A DNA stretch of 49,136 bases from JBNARI01 sp049718765 (lineage in GTDB: Bacteria; Bacillota; Sulfobacillia; DUMF01), in assembly GCA_049718765.1 (NCBI GenBank), contig JBNARI010000017.1:1-49136 (forward strand). Direction: 5' to 3'. Below the pieces are notes generated by a model. The model did not search any database and was not told the origin of the DNA. It was given only the letters and a program-made list of their open reading frames with translations. Shown piece after piece: positions 16,429 through 24,311 of this stretch (position 1 is its first letter; every line of letters begins with the position of its first letter). A program made the translations under genes and the position numbers.

Positions 16429-17169
16429 TCAGGAAGCTTTCAACCTTTCCACAAGCTCCACCGCCTGGGCAACGCCCGAATCTTCCCCCTCGAGCACAAG
16501 CACCACGCTGCCCTCGCCCCCATCTATCCCGCCGGAAGCCACGTGGATTGCCTTGATCCCGAAAAGGATCTGCATTGCCTGGATTTCAGTGACTACCTTG
16601 GCACCCACCAAAGGCACCAAACCAAAGCCCCTCGTGGGTCCGTACTTGAAAGTGCGTTGGCCGCACACCTTGGCCGCTTCGACCACGTCTGGTACCAGCT
16701 TCTCCAGACCAACTGGAACCACCAAGTGGGAACCCCTCGCCATAAGGTAGGGGAGTGCTTTCCCAATGGTTCCTGACATCCCATCGGCCACGATGATCCC
16801 AGCGCGGCTCTGGGGATCTACCGCATTTGCGCCCTTGATGAACACGTCCCCAGCGTCGAAGTCACTCAGTGCTGCGTCCAGGCTCATGTTCACAGGTTTG
16901 CCATCAACCAAAACGAAGGGGTCCATCCGGCCTTCCTTCGGGGTGACCTTCAGCTGACCGTTGCCTATATATCCAGCCATGTAGCTGTGCATGGCCACCT
17001 TCACGCCCACGATTTCTTCAGCCACCAGGGAGTTCGTACCCCCGAGCGCTATGACCACTTTGCCCTTGGTGAGTGCCTGCTTCACCTCGGGCATTGCTGC
17101 CACTGCCTTGGCAATCAACCGTTTGGACTCTGCAGGCTTCAAAACAACAAACCCTCTTGCTCCTGGCAT
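16429..17169 (-). CDS. Conserved-looking protein of unknown function
   Basis: I do not recognise this 246-residue protein. It is soluble, with no signal peptide and no membrane helix. It contains IALGGTNSLVAEEIVG, IKGANAVDPQSRAGII, DGMSGTIGKALPYLMARG, LVVPVGLEKLVPDVVEAA and VASGGIDGGEGSVVLVLEG. The glycine-rich turns between strands suggest an alpha/beta nucleotide- or sugar-binding fold, but no classical P-loop or Rossmann motif is present. The ATG at 17169 has AAGGGGG about nine bases before it, and the codon pattern is that of a real gene. It lies between fabZ (49 bases) and the ECF sigma gene (21 bases) in the same direction. Confidence 0.8.
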   Translation of the reverse strand: MPGARGFVVLKPAESKRLIAKAVAAMPEVKQALTKGKVVIALGGTNSLVAEEIVGVKVAMHSYMAGYIGNGQLKVTPKEGRMDPFVLVDGKPVNMSLDAALSDFDAGDVFIKGANAVDPQSRAGIIVADGMSGTIGKALPYLMARGSHLVVPVGLEKLVPDVVEAAKVCGQRTFKYGPTRGFGLVPLVGAKVVTEIQAMQILFGIKAIHVASGGIDGGEGSVVLVLEGEDSGVAQAVELVERLKAS

Positions 17170-17218
17170 AGCTGCACCCCCTTGTATGAGATATACATCA
17201 TCCGATTCAGGTTTCCTG

Positions 17219-17632
17219 CTACCTTACTCCAAATGCCAGCTCGCCTTCGGCCACCACGTGCTCTCCTACCAGCGCTCGAACTGACCCCTTGCCCATCCCT
17301 CGCTTCACCCACAGCAACGTTGCCTCTAGCCGCAGGAGGTCACCAGGACGGACCTCGCGCCGGAACCTGAACTTATCAATACCAGCAAACAGCGCAATCT
17401 TCCCAGAGTACTCTGGCAGGGAGAGCAACGCCACTGCGCCAACCTGAGCAAGGGCCTCCACGATCAACACTCCGGGCATGACGGGATAGCCAGGAAAGTG
17501 ACCTGAGAAGTAGTACTCGTCCTCTCGCACCCGTTTGATGCCTACTGCCCGGCGCCCAGGTTCAAGCTCGAGGACTTCGTCTACGAACAGGAAAGGTGGC
17601 CTGTGAGGAATAATCTCTTGGACGTGGTACAA
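17219..17632 (-). CDS. fabZ: 3-hydroxyacyl-ACP dehydratase FabZ
   Basis: The enzyme removes water from 3-hydroxyacyl-ACP in type II fatty acid elongation. The 137-residue hot-dog fold protein has EIIPHRPPFLFVDEV at the N-terminus and the active-site stretch SGHFPGYPVMPGVLIVEA with the His45/Glu59 pair. The start is a TTG at 17632, which matches family N-termini; the ribosome binding site before it is weak. It is the last fatty acid gene of the cluster, separated from fabF by 168 bases holding an inverted repeat. Confidence 0.95.
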   Translation of the reverse strand: MYHVQEIIPHRPPFLFVDEVLELEPGRRAVGIKRVREDEYYFSGHFPGYPVMPGVLIVEALAQVGAVALLSLPEYSGKIALFAGIDKFRFRREVRPGDLLRLEATLLWVKRGMGKGSVRALVGEHVVAEGELAFGVR

Positions 17633-17730
17633 TGTGGATTTCGCCTGGCTATGCTACTTGACCAGGCCTCCTTCTGGTCAAGCTGGCCCCATTCCAGGCT
17701 TTCGCCTCCTTTCGGGCCATTGGTCTTTTG

Positions 17731-17765
17731 CCTCCGGGCCGGGGCCGCAGGAGACCACCCGGAGG
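17731..17765 (-). repeat. Inverted repeat in the fabF-fabZ gap
   Basis: CCTCCGGG at 17731-17738 and CCCGGAGG at 17758-17765 form a perfect 8-bp inverted repeat around a GC-rich 19-base loop. It lies in the 168-base gap between fabF and fabZ. No T-run follows on the minus strand, so it is more likely an RNA processing or attenuation hairpin than a full terminator. No small gene such as acpP is present in the gap. Confidence 0.4.
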
Positions 17766-17800
17766 CTGATTTCAGTTACAGTGCAACCTTTTCCCCCAGG

Positions 17801-19045
17801 CTATGGCTGCTGCCACCTGCGCACCACAAGAGCGGCGTTGTGGCCACCGAACCCAAAGGAGTTGGACAGCGCGTAAGTGAGCCGGGCCTTGCGGCCTTGC
17901 CCCGGCACGTAATCTAGATCACATGCTGGATCGGGGTTCTCCAGGTTGAGAGTGGGAGGCACCCATTGATCTACCAGCGCGAGCACTGTCACGGCAAGCT
18001 CGATAGCCCCAGCAGCCCCCAGAAGATGGCCAAACATGGACTTACTAGAGCTCACACAAAGCTTGTACGCATGCTCTCCGAACACCTTCTTTATGGCTTC
18101 GGTCTCCAGCCTGTCGTTTAGTTGAGTGCCGGTTCCGTGAGCATTTATGTAATCTACCTGCACTGGCGATATTCCAGCGCTCTGTAGCGCCTTGGCCATG
18201 ACTCGCGCTGCACCCCTGGCATCCGGCTCAGGTTGCACCACGTGGTAAGCGTCACAGTTGGTGGCGTAGCCCACCAGCTCAGCCAGGATAGGAGCACCCC
18301 TGTCCAACGCGTGCTGAAGCTCCTCTAACACAAGCACCGCTGCCCCTTCCCCCATGACGAAGCCGTCTCGGTCCCTGTCGAAGGGCCTAGAGGCCTTTGT
18401 GGGTTCGTCGTTGTGCGTGGACATTGCGCCCATGGCACAGAACCCCGCAAACCCCAGTGGGGTTATGGTGGCTTCTGAGCCCCCAGCAAGCATGACGTCT
18501 GCGTCGCCTCTCTCCACGGTGCGCATTGCCTCTCCAATTGCGTTGGCAGACGAAGAACAAGCGGAAAGCATGGCAATGTTTGGGCCACGTAACCCCAGCT
18601 CAATGGCAATGTGCCCTCCGGCAATATTGGCAATCAGCATTGGAATGAAAAAGGGACTAACGCGCCCAGGTCCACGCTCTAACAGCACCTTGTGCTGTTG
18701 TTCCAAAGTCTCTATGCCGCCGATACCTGAGCTGACCATAACGCCAACTGCTTCCAGGTCCTCCTTGGAGAGGTCAAGCTCTGCGTCCTCAACTGCCATC
18801 TTTGCTGCGGCGACCGCGAATTGGGAGAACCGATCCATGTGGCGGGCAGTCCTCCTGTCCATGAACTTGGTTGGGTCGAAGTCCTTGACCTCCGCGGCAA
18901 TTCTCGTGGGAAAAGCGCTCGCGTCAAACCGGGATACCAGGCCCACGCCGCTCTTCCCTTCTTTCACGTTTTGCCAAAACTGGTCCCTCCCAATGCCTAT
19001 GGGAGAAACCACGCCAATTCCGGTTATCACTACCCGTCGTGCCAC
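17801..19045 (-). CDS. fabF: 3-oxoacyl-ACP synthase II (FabF)
   Basis: The condensing enzyme elongates acyl-ACP with malonyl-ACP. The 414-residue thiolase fold starts RRVVITGIGVVSPIG and has the Cys-His-His triad: Cys163 in LSACSSSANAIGEA, His303 in NAHGTGTQLND and His340 in FGHLLGAAG. The region around the nucleophile reads SACSSSAN instead of the commoner TACATGTN, a modest variation. The C-terminal SFGFGGHNAALV is standard. The GTG at 19045 has GGAGGGGACC upstream; fabG ends 15 bases before. Confidence 0.96.
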   Translation of the reverse strand: MARRVVITGIGVVSPIGIGRDQFWQNVKEGKSGVGLVSRFDASAFPTRIAAEVKDFDPTKFMDRRTARHMDRFSQFAVAAAKMAVEDAELDLSKEDLEAVGVMVSSGIGGIETLEQQHKVLLERGPGRVSPFFIPMLIANIAGGHIAIELGLRGPNIAMLSACSSSANAIGEAMRTVERGDADVMLAGGSEATITPLGFAGFCAMGAMSTHNDEPTKASRPFDRDRDGFVMGEGAAVLVLEELQHALDRGAPILAELVGYATNCDAYHVVQPEPDARGAARVMAKALQSAGISPVQVDYINAHGTGTQLNDRLETEAIKKVFGEHAYKLCVSSSKSMFGHLLGAAGAIELAVTVLALVDQWVPPTLNLENPDPACDLDYVPGQGRKARLTYALSNSFGFGGHNAALVVRRWQQP

Positions 19046-19060
19046 TGCTAGGTCCCCTCC

Positions 19061-19807
19061 CTACATGGTCATTCCGCCATCAATTGCAATCACTTGGCCG
19101 GTGATGTAGCCGGCAGCAGGCGAAGCCAGGAAACACACAAGGGCAGCCACTTCTTCCGCTCTGCCCATCCTGCCCAGGGGCACCTCACGGAGGAGTCTCT
19201 CGGCAGCTTCAGGAGCTAAGTTTGCACCCATACCCGTGTCAATTAGTCCCGGTGCCACAACGTTCACTGTGATGCCCCGGGACGCCACCTCCCTGGCCAA
19301 GGACTTCGCAAGGCCTATGAGCCCCGCCTTTGAAGCAGCGTAGTTTGCCTGGCCCCGGTTGCCGCTGATACCTGCCACCGATCCAATGAACACAATCCTG
19401 CCCCATCTGGCCTTGAGCATTGGGCGCAAGGCCGCCTTGGTGGAGTTGAAAGCGCCCTTGAGGTTGACCGCAATTACCCGGTCCCAGTCCTCTTCCTTCA
19501 TGGTCAGTAAGAGGGAATCCCTCACAATCCCCGCGTTACTCACAAGGATGTCTAACGCACCTAACTCGTCCAGGGTACGCTGCACAATCTGGTCGCAATC
19601 CTCTGCCTTTGTCACGTCCCCGGGTACCACCAATGCCTTGGAGCCAAGGCTTCGCACTTCCTGAGCCACAAGTTCTGCACTCTCTAGCTTGGACACGGCG
19701 TTCAAAGCCACCGCAGCCCCACAGCGCCCAAGCTCAAGAGCTATGGCTCGGCCTATCCCTCGGGACGCGCCCGTCACCAGAGCCACCTTACCCCGCAGGT
19801 CTATCAA
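19061..19807 (-). CDS. fabG: 3-oxoacyl-ACP reductase FabG
   Basis: An NADPH-dependent short-chain dehydrogenase of 248 residues that reduces 3-oxoacyl-ACP. The cofactor loop TGASRGIG lies at residues 12-19 and NAG at 91-93. The catalytic residues are Ser143, Tyr156 and Lys160 (YAASK), and the protein ends in the usual TGQVIAIDGGM. The TTG start at 19807 overlaps the fabD stop (TTGA) and follows GGAGGGG, so the two are translationally coupled. Position between fabD and fabF is canonical and makes fatty acid synthesis the likely role. Confidence 0.95.
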   Translation of the reverse strand: MIDLRGKVALVTGASRGIGRAIALELGRCGAAVALNAVSKLESAELVAQEVRSLGSKALVVPGDVTKAEDCDQIVQRTLDELGALDILVSNAGIVRDSLLLTMKEEDWDRVIAVNLKGAFNSTKAALRPMLKARWGRIVFIGSVAGISGNRGQANYAASKAGLIGLAKSLAREVASRGITVNVVAPGLIDTGMGANLAPEAAERLLREVPLGRMGRAEEVAALVCFLASPAAGYITGQVIAIDGGMTM

Positions 19808-20748
19808 GGTAACCCCTCCTCCCGAAGCTGGGTCAGGGTACGCTGCAGGCTTTCGGTATCCTCCACGTTGTACACCTTCATGTTCCGGCTGATCTTCCGC
19901 ACGAACCCGGAAAGGGTGCGCCCAGGTCCCAGTTCAATCACATGGGTTATACCGTTCTTCTCCATGTTCCTGACAGCCTCCTCCCACAGCACTGGCTGGC
20001 ACAGCTGCTTCATGAGGTTTGCTTTGAGCTTGGCCCCACTCGTCGTGGGATAGCCATCCACGCACGAGTATACTGGCACTACAGGGTCAGCAAAGGATAC
20101 GGCCTCGAGGTGTTTATTGAACATCTCTGCAGCTTTGCGCATTAGGCTGCAATGGGATGGACTGCTCATGGCTACCCGCACAGTCTTGCGTGCCCCTCGC
20201 TCTTTGGCCAGCTCTTCCAGGGCTTCAAGCGCCTTGAGCTCTCCACCCACAACAACCTGGCCTGGGCAGTTGTAGTTGGCTGGTTCCACGACCCCGAACT
20301 TGCTCGCTTCTTTGCACAGCAGTCCCACCACTTCTCTGTCCAGGCCAATTACCGCCAGCATCCCTCCAACGCCAGGAGGCACCGCGTCCCTCATAGCTAA
20401 TCCCCTCTTGCGCACCAAGGCAATGGTCTCGGCTATCCCCAACGATCCGGCCACAGCAAGCGCCGCGTATTCTCCTACGCTGAGCCCAGCAACTGCGTCA
20501 GGCTTCACCCCTTGCTCCGCCAAAACGCTGAACGCTGCCAATGCAGTGGTCACCACAGCCGGCTGAATTACGGGGTTCTGCACCAGTTCATCTTCAGGTC
20601 CTTCGAAGCAAACTCGCGACAAGCCAAACCCCAATACACTGTCCGCGAGCTCGAACACCCGCTGCGCTTGAGGAAAATCCCGGTACAGTTGCTGGCCCAT
20701 CCCCACATATTGGGATCCCTGACCGGGGAAAACGAACGCTACCTTCAC
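19804..20748 (-). CDS. fabD: Malonyl-CoA:ACP transacylase
   Basis: The enzyme transfers malonyl from CoA to acyl carrier protein. The 314-residue protein has FVFPGQGSQYVGMG, the nucleophile Ser90 in AGLSVGEYAAL and the catalytic His199 in SSPSHCSLM. The usual His of the GHSxGE motif is Leu here (GLSVGE), a change I recall in other Firmicutes FabD proteins. The GTG start at 20748 overlaps the fabK stop (GTGA). Confidence 0.95.
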   Translation of the reverse strand: MKVAFVFPGQGSQYVGMGQQLYRDFPQAQRVFELADSVLGFGLSRVCFEGPEDELVQNPVIQPAVVTTALAAFSVLAEQGVKPDAVAGLSVGEYAALAVAGSLGIAETIALVRKRGLAMRDAVPPGVGGMLAVIGLDREVVGLLCKEASKFGVVEPANYNCPGQVVVGGELKALEALEELAKERGARKTVRVAMSSPSHCSLMRKAAEMFNKHLEAVSFADPVVPVYSCVDGYPTTSGAKLKANLMKQLCQPVLWEEAVRNMEKNGITHVIELGPGRTLSGFVRKISRNMKVYNVEDTESLQRTLTQLREEGLP

Positions 20749-21734
20749 CGCCCATCACCCCCGACTTCCACGCCTAGGCCCTCACGGGTGCTCACCCTGA
20801 AACCCAATTCCTGAATGACCTTCGCGGCGGAGGTCACTATTTCTTCTATTATCTCGGCAGCCGGTTGCTCGCGGTTCACCATTCCAGCCACCTGCCCGGC
20901 CATCACTGAGCCGCCCTCCACGTCCCCGTTCATTACGGCAGCAGCAAACCTGCCTTCGCCCATCTTCTCCAGCTCCTCCTTGCTTGCCCCTTGCCGCTCC
21001 CTCTCAAGGAACTCCCTCGCAAACTTGTTCCTTAGCACGCGTACAGGGTGGCCGGTGGTCACGCCAGTCACTACAGTGTCCCTGTCTCCAGCCTTCAGGA
21101 TCATCTGCTTGTAAGCCGGATGTGCAGGAGACTCGCTAGCCACGACGAACCTTGTACCCACCTGCACCCCACTTGCACCCAGGGCAAAGGCTGCGGCAAT
21201 GCCCCTCCCGTCGGCGATACCCCCTGCAGCTATCACCGGGATAGACACTGCGTCTACCACTTGGGGTACCAGCACCATTGTGGTCACTTCGCCAATGTGG
21301 CCTCCCGATTCCATACCCTCTGCAATCACCCCATCCACCCCAAGCCTTTCCAGACGCTTGGCGAGGGCAACTGAAGAGACCACAGGGAAGACTTTGGTGC
21401 CAACCTTCTTGAGGTCTTCTATGTACTTACCTGGATTGCCCGCCCCTGTTGTGACTACGGGTACTCTCTCCTCCTTCACCACGTGCATTATTTGGTCAGC
21501 GTGAGGCGAAAGCAACATTACGTTCACCCCGAAGGGCTTGTCAGTGAGAGCCCTCACTTGGCGTATTTGCTCCCGCACCCACTGGGCGTCCATTTTCCCA
21601 GCACCGATAATGCCAAGGGCTCCCGCCCTGGAAACTGCAGCCGCAAGCTGTGCAGTGGCAACCCAAGCCATTCCACCCTGAAACACTGGGTACCTGATTC
21701 CAAGCAACTTGCAAAGGTTCTCGCCAAGAGCCAT
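20745..21734 (-). CDS. fabK: Enoyl-ACP reductase II (FabK, FMN-dependent)
   Basis: An FMN-containing TIM-barrel reductase (329 residues) that reduces trans-2-enoyl-ACP, the last step of each elongation cycle; it replaces FabI. Hallmarks are RYPVFQGGMAWVA at the N-terminus, PFGVNVMLLSPHAD, the active His in EGMESGGHIGEV, the FMN phosphate site AAGGIADGRGIAAAFALGA and VQVGTRFVVASES. Enzymes of this type are insensitive to triclosan in characterised species. It directly follows fabH and overlaps fabD by four bases. Confidence 0.93.
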   Translation of the reverse strand: MALGENLCKLLGIRYPVFQGGMAWVATAQLAAAVSRAGALGIIGAGKMDAQWVREQIRQVRALTDKPFGVNVMLLSPHADQIMHVVKEERVPVVTTGAGNPGKYIEDLKKVGTKVFPVVSSVALAKRLERLGVDGVIAEGMESGGHIGEVTTMVLVPQVVDAVSIPVIAAGGIADGRGIAAAFALGASGVQVGTRFVVASESPAHPAYKQMILKAGDRDTVVTGVTTGHPVRVLRNKFAREFLERERQGASKEELEKMGEGRFAAAVMNGDVEGGSVMAGQVAGMVNREQPAAEIIEEIVTSAAKVIQELGFRVSTREGLGVEVGGDGR

Positions 21735-22727
21735 TTAACTCACACCCTTCCAGCGAAGTACCACGCTCCCCCAGGTAAGGCCAGCGCCGAAACCAACCAT
21801 CACCACCACTTGGCCGTCCTTGATCAGCCCGGACGTGGCCGCCTCGGCGAGAGCTATGGGGATCGAGGCTGCTGCGGTATTCCCGTAGCGGTCTATGTTG
21901 ACTATGACCCGGTCCAAGGGCACTCCAAGCCGCTGGGCTGTGGCCTCGATTATGCGCCTGTTGGCCTGATGGGGTATCACCCAGTCGATGTCGGAGCGCG
22001 CAAGACAGGCCCGCTTGAGCGCCTCGTCCACCGACTTGACCATCCCCCGTACCGCTAACTTGAACACCTCGTTGCCCTTCATCTTGATGTAGTGAAGCCG
22101 GTTTTCCACGGTTTCCCTTGAGGCTGGCATCCGGCTTCCGCCTGCGGGTACCTGCAACAGGTCAGCCCCGGAACCGTCGGAGCCCAAACAGAAGGATAGA
22201 ACGCCCCTTTCGCGAACCGGCGAGGGCACAAGCACTACCGCACCGGCACCATCGCCAAACAGCACACAAGTGCTTCGATCTGTGTAATCCGTCAACCTGG
22301 AAAGGGTTTCTGCCCCCACCACAAGCGCCGCCCGGCAAACCCCACTTGCAACGAACTGGTCAGCTACTGCCAAGCCGTAAAGGAAGCCGGTGCACGCTGC
22401 GTTCAAGTCGAAGGCAGCCGCGTTGGTAGCACCAAGCCGGTGCTGCAGCTCGCACGCCGAAGGGGGAATCACACGGTCTGGTCCAACCGTGCACAGCACT
22501 ATGAGGTCGAGACCCTCGGGCCGCACACCGGCGTTCTCCAACGCCTGCTTCGAAGCAACCTCAGCGAGGTCGGTGGTAGCCTGATCTGGTAAGGCAATTC
22601 GCCTTTCCCTGATACCCGTTCTCTCCACTATCCACTCGTCGCTGGTTTCCACTATCCTTTCCAAGTCAGCGTTGGTAAGCACGCGGGGTGGGACATACAT
22701 TCCCGTACCAGCCACAATCGAGTTCAT
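21735..22727 (-). CDS. fabH: 3-oxoacyl-ACP synthase III (FabH)
   Basis: This enzyme starts fatty acid synthesis by condensing acyl-CoA with malonyl-ACP. The 330-residue protein has the full Cys-His-Asn triad: Cys112 in LNAACTGFLYG, His253 in IPHQANRRI and Asn283 in RYGNTAAASIP. The GIRERRIA segment and the C-terminal GFGAGLTWGSVVLRW are typical. It is the first gene of the fab operon, next to the promoter and FapR-like operator at 22801-22855. Confidence 0.96.
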   Translation of the reverse strand: MNSIVAGTGMYVPPRVLTNADLERIVETSDEWIVERTGIRERRIALPDQATTDLAEVASKQALENAGVRPEGLDLIVLCTVGPDRVIPPSACELQHRLGATNAAAFDLNAACTGFLYGLAVADQFVASGVCRAALVVGAETLSRLTDYTDRSTCVLFGDGAGAVVLVPSPVRERGVLSFCLGSDGSGADLLQVPAGGSRMPASRETVENRLHYIKMKGNEVFKLAVRGMVKSVDEALKRACLARSDIDWVIPHQANRRIIEATAQRLGVPLDRVIVNIDRYGNTAAASIPIALAEAATSGLIKDGQVVVMVGFGAGLTWGSVVLRWKGVS

Positions 22728-22800
22728 GGGTTCTCACCTCGCGGGCAGGACATGGGCGATTTCAGCAAACCCAAAATGACTCCCACCTCCCTGTAAGGTA

Positions 22801-22817
22801 TTGACACCTGGTACTAA
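22801..22817 (-). promoter_or_regulatory. FapR-like operator of the fab operon
   Basis: The 17 bases TTGACACCTGGTACTAA match 14 of 17 positions of the FapR inverted repeat known from Bacillus (TTAGTACCTGGTACTAA-like, from memory). The site begins just downstream of the fab -10 box and should cover the transcription start. FapR represses lipid genes and is released by malonyl-CoA. No fapR gene is in this window, so the regulator would have to be elsewhere. Confidence 0.65.
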
Positions 22818-22825
22818 CACCTAGG

Positions 22826-22855
22826 ATTATAGTCCAAGTAAACCTGGTTGCTCAA
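22826..22855 (-). promoter_or_regulatory. Promoter of the fab operon
   Basis: On the minus strand TTGAGC (22855-22850) and a consensus TATAAT (22831-22826) are 18 bases apart. The FapR-like operator follows the -10 directly. The expected start of transcription is near 22819, giving a leader of about 90 bases before fabH with no other gene. Confidence 0.7.
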
Positions 22856-22903
22856 GCGCTCCCCTGCACGGGCAAATACTAATACAGGAGGTGGATTGAG
22901 CTA

Positions 22904-23137
22904 ATGGACGACCGTCGAAACCCACGTCAATCGCCCTGGAGGGCGCCAGAGGAACTGAAACTGGAAGTGGCCGAGGAGCTGGGTTTGCTGGAAAAAGTTA
23001 AGCGTCTTGGATGGAGTGGCCTCTCCGCGGCTGAAAGCGGTAGAATAGGAGGTGTCATAACCCATAAGTTGAGGACAAGTTTCAAGGAGGAGAGGCCGTC
23101 ATGCCCAGGGGACTTTCCAAAAGAGCCAGAGAGCTGA
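22904..23137 (+). CDS. Small acid-soluble spore protein, alpha/beta type
   Basis: A DNA-binding spore-core protein of 77 residues that would protect spore DNA and be degraded at germination. It has the two conserved alpha/beta SASP blocks: LKLEVAEELG, the germination-protease region, and AAESGRIGGVITHKL. These are joined by the LLEKVKRLGWSGL linker typical of clostridial members. The ATG at 22904 has AGGAGG about 12 bases upstream. The C-terminus runs on past the usual end as TSFKEERPSCPG and overlaps the start of the aminotransferase gene by 37 bases. A forespore sigma-G promoter is expected; AATACTA near 22877 is only a weak -10 match. Confidence 0.88.
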   Translation: MDDRRNPRQSPWRAPEELKLEVAEELGLLEKVKRLGWSGLSAAESGRIGGVITHKLRTSFKEERPSCPGDFPKEPES

Positions 23138-24303
23138 GCCCGTCTCCCACCCTTGCGCTGGATGCCAGAGCAAAGGAAATGCAGCGCAGCGGCATCGATG
23201 TGATCACCTTTGGGGTTGGTGAACCTGATTTCGACACCCCGGAGCACGTAAAGGAAGCCGCAATCCAGGCCATCAAGGCTGGCTTCACCAAGTACACCCC
23301 CTCTAATGGCATTCCAGAGCTAAAGGCAGCAATCTGCGCCAAGCTCAGCAAGGAAAACAACCTTCAGTACGATCCGGCGCAGGTGGTAGTGTCTGTTGGC
23401 GCAAAACATGCCATATTCAACGCGCTCCAGGTGCTTTGTGACCCTGGCGACGAGGTAATTGTCCCCTCGCCCTATTGGGTGAGCTATCCTGACATGGTGA
23501 AGCTGACAGGAGCTGTTCCCGTGATAGTACAGGGAAAGGAAGAAAACGGTTTCAAGGTGACCATTGAGCAGCTGGAAGCGGCATACACTCCCAGGACCAA
23601 GGCGCTCATCCTTAACACACCATGCAACCCAAGCGGGGCAGTGTACAGCCGCAGCGAGCTTCAAAGGATTGCGGAGTTTGCGGTGAAGAAGGACATCTGG
23701 GTGATTTCGGACGAGATCTACGAAAAGCTGGTGTACGATGGCGCAGAGCACATAAGCATTGCATCCTTCGGGCCAGACATCTACGAGCGCACCGTCACCG
23801 TGAATGGGGTGTCAAAGGCTTTCGCAATGACTGGCTGGCGCATTGGGTATTCCGCTTCTCCCAAACAGGTAGCAAAGGCAATTGGTGACTACCAGAGCCA
23901 GTGCACGTCTAATGCTACCTCGATTTCCCAGAAAGCAGCCGTGGCAGCGCTGTCCGGCTCCCAGGAACCCGTAAGGGCAATGGTATCCGAGTTCAAGAAG
24001 CGCAGAGACTATATGGTGGCACGCCTCAGCAGGATGCCTGGTGTGAGATGCCCCATGCCTGAAGGTGCGTTTTACGTGTTCCCCAGTTTCGAGCCTCTTC
24101 TCCAGCGCAAGTTCAAGGGCGAGGTAGTTGGATCAACCTCTCGTCTCGCAGACATCCTGTTGAATGAGGCCAAGGTGGCGGTGGTGCCTGGAGAAGCCTT
24201 CGGAATGCCTGGCCACATTAGGTTCTCGTACGCCACCTCTATGCAAAAGATTGAGGAAGGACTAACCAGGATAGAAAAGGCTATCAGGAGCTTGGAGGCT
24301 TAG
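23101..24303 (+). CDS. Class I PLP-dependent aminotransferase (aspartate aminotransferase-like)
   Basis: A cytoplasmic aminotransferase of 400 residues that most likely moves the amino group between aspartate and 2-oxoglutarate. It starts LSKRARELSPSPTLALDARA, like Bacillus/Thermus-type AspB/AspC. PLP-site residues are visible in NTPCNPSGAVYS, in ISDEIYEKLVYDG (Asp and Tyr) and as the Schiff-base Lys239 in VSKAFAMTGWRIGY. The substrate carboxylate Arg lies near the C-terminal GHIRFSYA. The ATG at 23101 has AAGGAGGAG upstream, inside the end of the SASP gene. murD starts eight bases after its stop. Confidence 0.92.
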   Translation: MPRGLSKRARELSPSPTLALDARAKEMQRSGIDVITFGVGEPDFDTPEHVKEAAIQAIKAGFTKYTPSNGIPELKAAICAKLSKENNLQYDPAQVVVSVGAKHAIFNALQVLCDPGDEVIVPSPYWVSYPDMVKLTGAVPVIVQGKEENGFKVTIEQLEAAYTPRTKALILNTPCNPSGAVYSRSELQRIAEFAVKKDIWVISDEIYEKLVYDGAEHISIASFGPDIYERTVTVNGVSKAFAMTGWRIGYSASPKQVAKAIGDYQSQCTSNATSISQKAAVAALSGSQEPVRAMVSEFKKRRDYMVARLSRMPGVRCPMPEGAFYVFPSFEPLLQRKFKGEVVGSTSRLADILLNEAKVAVVPGEAFGMPGHIRFSYATSMQKIEEGLTRIEKAIRSLEA

Positions 24304-24311
24304 CAGCACAG

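Noticed and set aside
17731..17765. Intrinsic terminator between fabF and fabZ
   Set aside because: The stem is good but there is no T-run on the minus strand; kept only as an inverted repeat.
22862..22890. Sigma-G promoter for the SASP gene
   Set aside because: AATACTA resembles the -10 element, but no acceptable -35 lies 17-18 bases upstream; too weak to annotate.
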